DNA from: Bacteroides sp.
GTDB lineage: Bacteria > Bacteroidota > Bacteroidia > Bacteroidales > SM23-62
Assembly (NCBI GenBank): GCA_030589965.1
Contig: JAUUZM010000073.1
Span: 1-10,639 of the forward strand
DNA: 10,639 bases
Direction of reading: 5' to 3'
Each line of letters begins with the position of its first letter. The first letter of the stretch is position 1. Positions 1 to 6,394 of the stretch are shown here, piece by piece. Both the position numbers and the translations under genes were made by a program. The notes below the pieces were generated by a model, which was given only the letters and a program-made list of their open reading frames with translations, was not told where the DNA came from and searched no databases.

Positions 1-121
1 AGAAATCATGCTTGTTTTCCAGGCGGACCTGTGCTGCCATTTTCATCTGGGATTCCTGGCCAGGTAAATTCTCCTGCAAGGAAAGTCTGAGCTCTTCTAT
101 GAAATCATTTTTTTCTTCCAT
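1..121 (-). CDS. NUDIX hydrolase, CoA pyrophosphatase-like (N-terminal part only)
   Basis: Only the first 40 codons are present; the gene continues past the left edge. The protein begins MEEKNDFIEELRLSLQ and then shows a PGQESQMKMA segment. Bacteroidota NUDIX proteins of the CoA/ADP-ribose pyrophosphatase type (NudL/YeaB-like) carry a similar LPG-x-E-x-Q-x-KMAP stretch just before the NUDIX fold, and that resemblance is the only basis for the name. The NUDIX box itself (GX5EX7REUXEEXGU) lies outside the window, so the call cannot be confirmed here. The start is the ATG at 121-119. A second ATG four bases upstream is in a frame that stops after six codons. The gene is divergent from the coiled-coil protein gene at 709. 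If correct, it would be a cytosolic housekeeping nucleotide hydrolase. Confidence 0.6.
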   Translation of the reverse strand, partial: MEEKNDFIEELRLSLQENLPGQESQMKMAAQVRLENKHDF

Positions 122-411
122 CCATCCTGCGAAAATACATATTTCCAGTCGATCCTAAGTATTGAGTTGAACATACCCCAATATTTTAGACAAAACCAAA
201 ACCGCTTGCTTCTTCACGGGATGTTGGCTGGAAGACCATTGATTACCCTGGGGATTATGGTTCTATGAGCTGTTTAATCCTTAAGGATCCAGGATCCTGA
301 TAATGCTTTTCAATCAATTGTTGTGAATGTCCGCTGCACCATTTCACCGAGGCATTCACAGAAATGAGGTGGACATAAAATATCTTGTTATTAACTATTT
401 CGATGTCAATT

Positions 412-490
412 CGGATAATAAACATCCCTTAACAGATATTTAATATCCGAAAAGCACCAAATAAGTATAGTAAACGGATATTTTATATCC
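412..490. repeat. Cluster of GGATAT-type half sites with an inverted pair
   Basis: CGGATAAT occurs at 412-419. AATATCCG (442-449) and CGGATATT (475-482) form a perfect 8-base inverted pair with a 25-base spacer. A further TATATCC follows at 484-490. Four related half sites in 79 bases of AT-rich intergenic DNA suggest a binding site array for a regulator. No regulator gene is in the window, so this role is inferred. Chance occurrence in AT-rich DNA is possible. Confidence 0.35.
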
Positions 491-643
491 TTTTACTTGA
501 AAAAGTCAACCCGTTATAAGTGACGATAACAAGATAGAATGATCCCCAATATTTTGACCTTATCACATGCTGATCCATTGGATCACTGATCCAGTCTGCA
601 ATCAAAAGAAATCAAAGGGGATTTCCGGGGGATGTCCAAAAGT

Positions 644-675
644 ATTGGGTACTTGACAAAGCGACGTAATTTTTG
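644..675 (+). promoter_or_regulatory. Possible Bacteroidota-type promoter for the coiled-coil protein gene
   Basis: ATTG at 644-647 is followed after 19 bases by TAATTTTTG at 667-675. The Bacteroidota primary sigma consensus is TTTG, 19 bases, TAnnTTTG. The -7 element carries one extra T before the G and the -33 element has one mismatch. The implied transcript start is about 25-30 bases before the ATG at 709. This is a pattern match only. Confidence 0.35.
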
Positions 676-708
676 TAATTTAAGGGGTTCATCCCTAAAC
701 CAAAAAAA

Positions 709-1257
709 ATGAAAAGATTATTTTCTCTAGTGCTTATTCTTTCCTTCGCTCTTGGTGTTTCTGCACAGGACAATGACTCAATCCTTCTCGAGCGTACAGA
801 TATGCTGAAAAAAGAGATTGGAATTCTGAAAAAGAAAAATAAAAGTCTTCAGGCTCAGATTTTCAAGATGCAGAAAGCTCATAAGGCAGATATGCTGGTT
901 ACAAAAGACGAGTTTGCTGCTGCTAATGCAGAGATTGAAGAGACAAATGCAGCCCTTGTGGGACTGAAACAGGCGCTTCTGGAATCTGAGGAATCAACCC
1001 TTGAAGGCCTTGCGGTGATGGGGGACTGGACAAAGAAGGTATTTACGATACTGGGGATTGCTTTATGTGTCCTTTTTATCGTCCTGCTGATTCTTGTTAT
1101 TTCCAACAGAAGCCGGATCCGGAATGATTATTTAAAGCTGGAAGCCAAGGTTGACAATGCCAGGGAATCTGTTGAACAGGATCTTAAGGAGGTGCTTAGA
1201 AAGCATGAGGAAGATATGCTTGCTTTGAAGGCAGAGATCGAAAATGGCAAAAAGTAA
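709..1257 (+). CDS. Coiled-coil single-pass membrane protein of unknown function
   Basis: I do not recognise a characterised family. Residues 1-20 are a typical Sec signal peptide (MKRLF, hydrophobic core, SAQ before the likely cleavage site). Residues about 25-95 are rich in Lys, Glu, Leu and Ala with heptad-like spacing and should form a coiled coil outside the cytoplasm. Residues about 111-132 are a strong transmembrane helix, followed by basic residues (NRSRIR). Residues about 136-180 are a second charged, probably helical segment that would lie in the cytoplasm. The topology is therefore a type I bitopic protein with coiled coils on both faces of the inner membrane, which suggests a scaffold or signalling link; this is inference. 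Similar Bacteroidota proteins are, from memory, sometimes labelled tRNA (guanine-N1)-methyltransferase, but nothing here resembles TrmD. The ATG follows an A-rich run. The gene appears to be transcribed alone and converges with the FtsX permease gene. Confidence 0.8.
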   Translation: MKRLFSLVLILSFALGVSAQDNDSILLERTDMLKKEIGILKKKNKSLQAQIFKMQKAHKADMLVTKDEFAAANAEIEETNAALVGLKQALLESEESTLEGLAVMGDWTKKVFTILGIALCVLFIVLLILVISNRSRIRNDYLKLEAKVDNARESVEQDLKEVLRKHEEDMLALKAEIENGKK

Positions 1258-1258
1258 G

Positions 1259-1273
1259 TCGCCTTCGGGGCGA
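1259..1273. terminator. Short UUCG-type stem-loop after the coiled-coil gene
   Basis: TCGCC and GGCGA form a perfect 5-bp stem around TTCGG, beginning one base after the stop codon. It lies between two convergent genes, where a shared terminator would be expected. There is no T-run directly after it on the plus strand. An A-run at about 1292-1299 reads as a T-run on the minus strand but precedes the hairpin in that direction. Intrinsic termination is therefore doubtful, and an mRNA 3' end stabiliser is equally possible. Confidence 0.35.
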
Positions 1274-1310
1274 GAAACAGGATCTTCGGGAAAAAAAAGT
1301 TGATTCTTAT

Positions 1311-2555
1311 CTATTCGAAACGGATTGCCAGCGCTGGACTGATCCTTGAAATGATCATTGAAGGAACAATGAGCATAAGGATGATAACCACTGCTGTTCC
1401 CAGGTTTAGTCCGGCTATTGAAAGAAGATTCAGATTAATCGGCACACTTGTAAGATAATAGGATGACTGGTCCAGTTCAATTATCCCAAAATATTGCTGG
1501 ATCAGACAGATCCCTATACCGATTATATTACCCCATATAAGTCCCTTTACAATCATAAAAAGCGAGTGGTACAGGAATATTTTCCGAATGCTTAAGTTGC
1601 GGCTCCCCAATGCCTTTAAGGTTCCAATCATATTTGTACGATCAAGAATCAGGATCAAAAGTCCGGAAACCATATTGAAACCTGCCACCACAAGCATCAG
1701 GATCAGGATGATCATTACGTTCATATCCTGCAGGTTAAGCCAGTCAAAAATCTGAGGGTATTTTTCCTCAATATTTACCACCTTCAACCTGGAACCATCA
1801 TCTTCAAAGCCGAAACCGACGCTATTCATTACTTTATAAGTTCCCTCATCCAGTTTACTGAAATCTTGGATATTAACCTCGAATCCGCTGACCTGCACCT
1901 CTGACCAGTCATTTAAATTTTGAATATGCCTGAGATCACCAAAGACAAAGGTCTTATCAAATTCCTCCAGGCTGGTTTCAAAAATACCCGTGATGGTAAA
2001 TCTTCTCATTCGAGGGGGATCCTGGATGAAGTACATAAGAAAATCATCGTTCAATTCCAGCTTTAAAAGTGTTGCCAGGTATTTTGATATCAAAACACTG
2101 TTGTCTGGTACAGAATCGTTGAAACCTGGGACGCTTCCCTCCTGAAGGTAATCCTCCAGGAAATCCCAGTTATAGTCTGCTCCAACTCCTTTAAGCACAA
2201 CTCCCTGTATATCAGACTTGGTCTTAATGATTCCGGCCTTTGTGGCAAAGACCTGTACATCCCGTATATCAGGATCCGCTCTCAGGTCATCAACAAAATC
2301 CTGCCGGCTGTCTATAGGTTGGGTTTCAAAGGAGATGTTTGAGTCAAAATTCAGAATCTGGATATGGGAGGCGAATCCAACTACTTTTCGGCTGATCTCG
2401 TTTTTAAATCCAGTTACCACGGAAACAGCAACGATCATTACCGCCAGTCCGAGGCTAATACCAAAAATAGCAATATCAAGGATGGAGCGGGCTATGCTCT
2501 TAGTCTTGTCCCTGCTGAAAATCAGTTTTTTGGCGATAAAGATCTCTGTATTCAT
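1311..2555 (-). CDS. FtsX/LolE-type ABC transporter permease (MacB-like core domain)
   Basis: The product is an inner-membrane permease with the LolC/LolE/MacB layout, about 414 residues, usual for the family. Counting from the ATG at 2555, the first transmembrane helix is at about 26-50. A large periplasmic domain follows (about 55-275), and three helices cluster at about 280-305, 327-352 and 380-405. The last loop region carries the coupling-type motif MIGTLKALG-x-R-x-x-x-IRKIFL, typical of FtsX-domain permeases that contact an ATPase. The end, SPALAIRFE, matches Bacteroidota members. LolCDE extracts lipoproteins from the inner membrane for transfer to the outer membrane, and a single LolE-like permease is common in this phylum. 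No ATPase gene is adjacent, so the partner is encoded elsewhere. The frame can be extended five codons to a TTG, but the ATG giving MNTEIFIAKKL is the better start because family members begin this way. It is divergent from the EamA-NamZ gene, with a 95-base gap. Confidence 0.88.
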   Translation of the reverse strand: MNTEIFIAKKLIFSRDKTKSIARSILDIAIFGISLGLAVMIVAVSVVTGFKNEISRKVVGFASHIQILNFDSNISFETQPIDSRQDFVDDLRADPDIRDVQVFATKAGIIKTKSDIQGVVLKGVGADYNWDFLEDYLQEGSVPGFNDSVPDNSVLISKYLATLLKLELNDDFLMYFIQDPPRMRRFTITGIFETSLEEFDKTFVFGDLRHIQNLNDWSEVQVSGFEVNIQDFSKLDEGTYKVMNSVGFGFEDDGSRLKVVNIEEKYPQIFDWLNLQDMNVMIILILMLVVAGFNMVSGLLILILDRTNMIGTLKALGSRNLSIRKIFLYHSLFMIVKGLIWGNIIGIGICLIQQYFGIIELDQSSYYLTSVPINLNLLSIAGLNLGTAVVIILMLIVPSMIISRISPALAIRFE

Positions 2556-2650
2556 AAGGCGATTGCCCAAAAATGGTTTACTTTTAAACTCCGATTTTCC
2601 AAAGGCAAATTTAATCTTTTTATAGGGAAACCAGCATTAAGTTATTCAAT
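2556..2650. promoter_or_regulatory. Divergent promoter region between permease and EamA-NamZ genes
   Basis: These 95 AT-rich bases are the only space for promoters of the two divergent genes. I see no good match to the Bacteroidota consensus on either strand. The closest are two TTTG candidates on the minus strand (2609-2606 and 2603-2600) without a convincing -7 box, and a degenerate TAATCTTT at 2612-2619 on the plus strand. The regulatory role is inferred from gene orientation. Confidence 0.3.
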
Positions 2651-4747
2651 ATGCGCACCCGATTATCGAGTACCACTACGATGGCCATTGCCGCCTGCCT
2701 GTTATGGTCTACTGCCTTCGTTGGTGTAAAGATCGGACTGGAATATACTACTCCTATTCAATTTGGGGGCATTCGATTTTTTCTCGCCGGACTCTATATT
2801 CTTCCTTTTTGTGGAAATATCAGGTCCTCTCTCAGGCAGATCAGACAGAATTGGAAACAGGTACTCCGCCTTGCTGTCTTCCAGACTTTCCTGCTTTATA
2901 CAGGGTTTTACATTGGCATCAGCATGGTACCGGCTTCCCTTACGGCCATCATCATCGGTGCGAGTCCCTTGTTCTCAGCCATCATGGCACATATTCTTCT
3001 GAGTGACGACAGGTTGAATTACCGAACCATGGGATCCATCGTGATCGGGATGACCGGAGTTGTAATCATTGCAGCAAGCCGTCAAAATTTCAGTTGGCAG
3101 GAGGGGAAGGAATTCTGGGGTATACTAATACTGGTTGCCGCCATGCTGGCCGGCAGTATTGGAAACGTAGTTGTAGTCAAATATAAAGATGGACTACCTC
3201 CACTATTGTTGAATTCATCACAGTTAATGATTGGAGGAGCCGGATTGTTCCTCTTGTCAATTCCATTTGAGGGACTAACATTCAGTATTAATGTAGTACC
3301 ATATTATATATCCCTTCTATGGTTGAGTCTTATGTCTGCCATTGCTTTCAGTATTTGGTTTATCCTTCTGAGACGTCCGGGAATTAAGGTTTCCGTTCTG
3401 AATGTTTGGAAATTTCTTATTCCGGTATTCGGGGCACTTCTAAGCTGGATCATACTACCGGATGACAATCCTGAGTTAATTGCGGTTATCGGAATGGTTT
3501 TTATTGCCCTATCTCTTATAGTTCTTAATGCCCATCATCTGAAAAGAAATCGAAAAATTGCAGGGAGTATTCTGATTTTTGCCTTTTTGTTCCAGGGATG
3601 TGCCGGTGAAGAAAGCATCAGGCCGGGGGCTGATCAGACAGATGCATATCTTCCCCTGCTGCATGGGAGAAAAATTGGTATTGTAGCCAATCAGACTTCT
3701 ATGATCGGATCCACACACCTGGTGGACAGCCTCAGAATACTTTTGTCAAACAAGAATAGATCAGTGGATATTTCCGGAGGGGAAATAATTAAAGTCTTCA
3801 GTCCGGAACACGGATTTAGGGGTTCGGCAGAAGCCGGGGAACAGGTAAAGGCAGGAGTTGATACACGTACTGGAGTGCCCGTGGTATCACTGTATGGTAA
3901 TATGCGTAAGCCCTCCTCTGAAACGCTACAGGATATTGACCTGATTTTATTCGATATTCAGGATGTTGGTGCCAGGTTTTACACCTACATTTCCACTCTG
4001 TTCTATGTTATGCAGTCCAGTGCAGAAAACGGGAAAGGAGTAATCATACTGGACCGGCCCAACCCAAATGGTTTTTATGTCGACGGACCGATTCTCGAAT
4101 CGGAGTTCAGTTCATTTGTCGGTATGCATGAAATTCCTGTGGTCCACGGTATGACAATTGGTGAATATGCCAGAATGGTAAATGGTGAGGGCTGGCTTGG
4201 AGAGGGATTAATATGTGATCTTACAGTCATTTCTTGCGAGAACTATACTCATCAAAGCCTATATGAATTGCCTGTCCCTCCTTCACCCAATCTGCCATCA
4301 ATGAATTCAATATACCTGTATCCTTCTACTTGTTTTTTCGAGGGAACAGTAATAAGTGAAGGCAGAGGTACGGATGCACCCTTTGAGATTTTTGGTCATC
4401 CGGATCTGGAAGGAATGGATTATGAATTTACACCCCGAAGCATACCTGGGAAGTCCGCAAATCCAAAATTTAAGGACGAGCAATGCAAGGGAATGGACCT
4501 AAGGTACCTGCGTGAGAGTAGCTCTCTGAAATCCAGGATCAATCTTTCCTGGCTGATCTCTGCTTACCATAATTTCCCTGACAAGGAAAACTTCTTCATA
4601 CCCTATTTTGAAAATCTGGCTGGAACGGCAAAACTAAGGCAGCAGATCATCGACGGACTATCAGAAGAGGTAATCCGGGCTTCCTGGCAGGATGACCTTG
4701 ATGACTTTAAAAACATCCGGAAAAAATACCTGATCTACCCCGAATAA
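2651..4747 (+). CDS. EamA (DMT) transporter fused to NamZ/DUF1343 exo-N-acetylmuramidase lipoprotein
   Basis: One 698-codon frame without a stop encodes two complete proteins. Residues about 10-292 are a drug/metabolite-type EamA permease with about ten hydrophobic helices in two repeats; the first begins MAIAACLLWSTAFVGVKIGL. Residues about 297-316 read KRNRK, a hydrophobic core and LFQGC: a lipoprotein signal peptide with lipobox Cys317 followed by AGEE. Residues about 335-698 match DUF1343/NamZ throughout: GIVANQTS, VFSPEHGFRG, LFDIQDVGARFYTYISTL, LDRPNPNG, VVHGMTIGEYA, PPSPNLP and SEGRGTD. Characterised NamZ releases terminal MurNAc from the non-reducing ends of peptidoglycan fragments, so a cell-wall recycling role outside the cytoplasm is likely. 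The EamA substrate cannot be read from sequence. Each half has its family's usual length (about 296 and 402 residues). The protein may stay whole, with an eleventh helix placing NamZ in the periplasm, or LspA may cut at Cys317. The acidic pair after the Cys could favour surface export. A lost stop codon or a base error near 3530-3541 is another possibility. Domain identities are firm; the fusion as a functional unit is less certain. Confidence 0.85.
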   Translation: MRTRLSSTTTMAIAACLLWSTAFVGVKIGLEYTTPIQFGGIRFFLAGLYILPFCGNIRSSLRQIRQNWKQVLRLAVFQTFLLYTGFYIGISMVPASLTAIIIGASPLFSAIMAHILLSDDRLNYRTMGSIVIGMTGVVIIAASRQNFSWQEGKEFWGILILVAAMLAGSIGNVVVVKYKDGLPPLLLNSSQLMIGGAGLFLLSIPFEGLTFSINVVPYYISLLWLSLMSAIAFSIWFILLRRPGIKVSVLNVWKFLIPVFGALLSWIILPDDNPELIAVIGMVFIALSLIVLNAHHLKRNRKIAGSILIFAFLFQGCAGEESIRPGADQTDAYLPLLHGRKIGIVANQTSMIGSTHLVDSLRILLSNKNRSVDISGGEIIKVFSPEHGFRGSAEAGEQVKAGVDTRTGVPVVSLYGNMRKPSSETLQDIDLILFDIQDVGARFYTYISTLFYVMQSSAENGKGVIILDRPNPNGFYVDGPILESEFSSFVGMHEIPVVHGMTIGEYARMVNGEGWLGEGLICDLTVISCENYTHQSLYELPVPPSPNLPSMNSIYLYPSTCFFEGTVISEGRGTDAPFEIFGHPDLEGMDYEFTPRSIPGKSANPKFKDEQCKGMDLRYLRESSSLKSRINLSWLISAYHNFPDKENFFIPYFENLAGTAKLRQQIIDGLSEEVIRASWQDDLDDFKNIRKKYLIYPE
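3539..3601 (+). other. Internal lipoprotein signal peptide at the fusion junction
   Basis: The codons run CTG AAA AGA AAT CGA AAA, then a hydrophobic stretch (IAGSILIFAFLF), then Gln-Gly-Cys. The layout of basic n-region, h-region and lipobox is that of a free-standing lipoprotein starting at the CTG, which stands where an ATG would be expected. The Cys codon is at 3599-3601. Whether CTG is used as a non-AUG start cannot be decided from sequence; I see no Shine-Dalgarno sequence before it. Confidence 0.6.
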
Positions 4748-4877
4748 ACCTCACCTGAGTCTAAATTAAAATCCTGATTAAGTTAACCTTCCATTAATTT
4801 TGTATGTTTGAATATCCATTAATTTTCGCCTTCAATACATAAGAAATTAGAGGTAAACCATCCCAAAATTTAAAAAA
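4748..4877 (+). promoter_or_regulatory. Promoter region of the sulfatase operon with perfect -7 box and 12-base repeat
   Basis: TAATTTTG at 4795-4802 is an exact match to the Bacteroidota -7 consensus TAnnTTTG. The -33 element is weak: CCTG at 4773-4776, 18 bases upstream. The implied 5' untranslated leader is about 65-70 bases. A perfect 12-base direct repeat, TCCATTAATTTT, occurs at 4790-4801, overlapping the -7 box, and again at 4815-4826, 25 bases downstream. No terminator hairpin for the preceding gene is evident. Confidence 0.5.
4790..4826. repeat. 12-base direct repeat overlapping the -7 box
   Basis: TCCATTAATTTT is present twice with a 25-base start-to-start distance, roughly two and a half helical turns. 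One copy covers most of the candidate -7 element and the other lies just after the expected transcript start. This arrangement would suit a repressor, but it could also be a small duplication. Confidence 0.5.
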
Positions 4878-6371
4878 ATGATAAAACTAAACCTATTTTT
4901 ACTTTTATGTGGATCGCTCACTTTATTATCATGCGGCAACAGTGAAAAAACATCCAATTCTGAATTAAGCCCGGATACTCCCAATGTGTTGTTTATTGCA
5001 GTGGATGATTTAAACGACTGGCTGGGTTGTATGAATGGGCATCCTAATACCAAAACACCAAACTTTGACAGACTTGCTGCTCAGGGGGTTCTTTTTACCA
5101 ATGCACACTGCCAGGCTCCTCTATGCGGTCCATCACGTGCATCCTTGATGACAGGATTGCGTCCATCAACCACTGGCATTTACGGCATGATTGACGACAA
5201 TATGATCAAATCTGACAATGATGCAACCGGAGACATTCTTTTCTTGCCGGAATATTTTAAAAATAATGGCTATCATACCATGGGAATCGGGAAACTTTGG
5301 CATTCCCATGCACCCGAAGGAGTTTTCGATGAATCAGGGGGAAGGTATAAGGGATTTGGTCCCTTGCCGGAAAAACGATTTGTCTGGGATGGTTTTGGAA
5401 CTTCTGACCCCGAAAATTACGGTCGTACAAGTACGGATTGGGGCGCATTTCCTGAGGCTGATTCACTGATGCCTGATCACCAATCGATTGACTGGGCTAT
5501 TGAAAGACTGGGTCGTGACTATGATAAACCATTTTTCCTGGCAATGGGATTTCTCCGCCCGCATGTACCGCTCTACGTTCCCCAGAGATGGTTTGATATT
5601 CATCCTGTGGAGGACCTGGAAATGACACCCTACAAATCGGATGATTTAGATGATGTTCCACCTGTGGCCCACCTGATAAATGATCTGCCCATGATGCCGT
5701 CTACTGACTGGGCTATTGAAAGCAATGAATGGCCAAATATTATACAGGCTTACCTTGCCTGTATAAGTTTTGTTGATTATGAATTGGGAAGGATGCTTGA
5801 TGCACTCGAAAAAAGCAAATATGCTGAAAATACTGTTGTCGTGTTGTGGTCAGATCATGGATACAGACTTGGAGAGAAGGGTACCTTTGCCAAACATGCT
5901 CTCTGGGAACCGGCTACCAATGCTCCCCTGATTTTTACAGCCCCAAATCTTCCAAAAGGAAAAGTAATTGAGACACCTGCTGAGATGTTATCTATTTATC
6001 CCACTCTCCTTGAATTATGCGGATTGCCTTTTTACTCCAGGAATGAAGGTGTTAGCCTTGTCCAGGAAATGAGGGGAGAAGTATCTGAAACCAAGGACAG
6101 GGTAGCTATAACAACCTTTGGAATGAACAACCATGGAGTCCGCACATCCGGATACAGGTATATTCGCTACGAGGATGGGGGAGAAGAGTTGTATGACCAT
6201 AATTCTGATCCGAATGAATGGACCAACATAGCAGGAAAGCCAGAGAATGCTGATATAATAGAAGGTTTAAGTAAATATATGCCTTCCGTGAATGCCCGTT
6301 GGAATGTTCATTCAGAGTATAAATTTCAGCCTTATTTTGTGGAACAAAAGGAGAGAACAAGTATAAAGTAG
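4878..6371 (+). CDS. S1-family sulfatase lipoprotein, iduronate-2-sulfatase-like
   Basis: This is a 497-residue type I sulfatase that hydrolyses sulfate esters, probably on a sugar. Residues 1-18 are a lipoprotein signal peptide with lipobox Cys19 (LLSC), so the enzyme is exported and membrane-anchored. The metal site begins with Asp43-Asp44 in VLFIAVDDLNDWLG. CGPSRASLMTG at 83-93 is the sulfatase signature, with Cys83 the residue converted to formylglycine. Other expected active-site residues are Lys139 and His142 (GIGKLWH), His229 (LRPH), Asp326-His327 (SDHG) and Lys339 (FAKHALWE). The order and spacing follow human iduronate-2-sulfatase and related bacterial enzymes (S1_7-like), including LPEYFKNNGYHTMGIGK and the DHGYRLGE block. 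The substrate is therefore plausibly a sulfated uronic acid, but subfamily alone does not settle it. Activity needs a Cys-type maturase (anSME), which is not in the window. The idnO-like gene follows after 23 bases, so they are probably one operon. The ATG follows an A-rich run and gives a complete signal peptide. Confidence 0.93.
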   Translation: MIKLNLFLLLCGSLTLLSCGNSEKTSNSELSPDTPNVLFIAVDDLNDWLGCMNGHPNTKTPNFDRLAAQGVLFTNAHCQAPLCGPSRASLMTGLRPSTTGIYGMIDDNMIKSDNDATGDILFLPEYFKNNGYHTMGIGKLWHSHAPEGVFDESGGRYKGFGPLPEKRFVWDGFGTSDPENYGRTSTDWGAFPEADSLMPDHQSIDWAIERLGRDYDKPFFLAMGFLRPHVPLYVPQRWFDIHPVEDLEMTPYKSDDLDDVPPVAHLINDLPMMPSTDWAIESNEWPNIIQAYLACISFVDYELGRMLDALEKSKYAENTVVVLWSDHGYRLGEKGTFAKHALWEPATNAPLIFTAPNLPKGKVIETPAEMLSIYPTLLELCGLPFYSRNEGVSLVQEMRGEVSETKDRVAITTFGMNNHGVRTSGYRYIRYEDGGEELYDHNSDPNEWTNIAGKPENADIIEGLSKYMPSVNARWNVHSEYKFQPYFVEQKERTSIK

Positions 6372-6394
6372 TTTTTAGAAATCACATAGGTATT

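Larger units (their letters stand above)
122..708. other. Long intergenic region with short repeats, no gene seen
   Basis: This 587-base stretch separates two divergent genes, and I see no convincing coding frame or RNA gene in it. It holds three kinds of short repeated sequence. The first is a cluster of GGATAT-like half sites between 412 and 490. The second is a 12-base direct repeat CCCCAATATTTT at 176-187 and 544-555, with a related inverted form near 638-650. The third is a perfect short inverted repeat TGATCC-att-GGATCA at 571-585. It must carry the promoters of both flanking genes. It is longer than the other gaps in this window, which are 130 bases or less. Confidence 0.6.

Noticed and set aside
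285..298. GGATCCAGGATCC as a possible cloning scar or recombination site
   Set aside because: The bases around it look like ordinary AT-rich intergenic DNA with no vector-like sequence; two BamHI-like sites can occur by chance.
122..708. CRISPR array or insertion sequence in the long gap
   Set aside because: The repeats are few, short and unevenly spaced, and there is no transposase fragment or terminal inverted repeat with target duplication.
879..1106. Open frame antisense to the coiled-coil protein gene
   Set aside because: The Ser/Arg/Ala-rich translation is typical of an antisense shadow of a Lys/Glu/Ala-rich coiled coil; no start context or motif supports it.
2218..2729. Open frames on the plus strand opposite the start of the FtsX permease gene
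   Set aside because: They lie antisense to a well-supported membrane protein gene, have low-complexity translations with no recognisable motif, and overlap each other in different frames.
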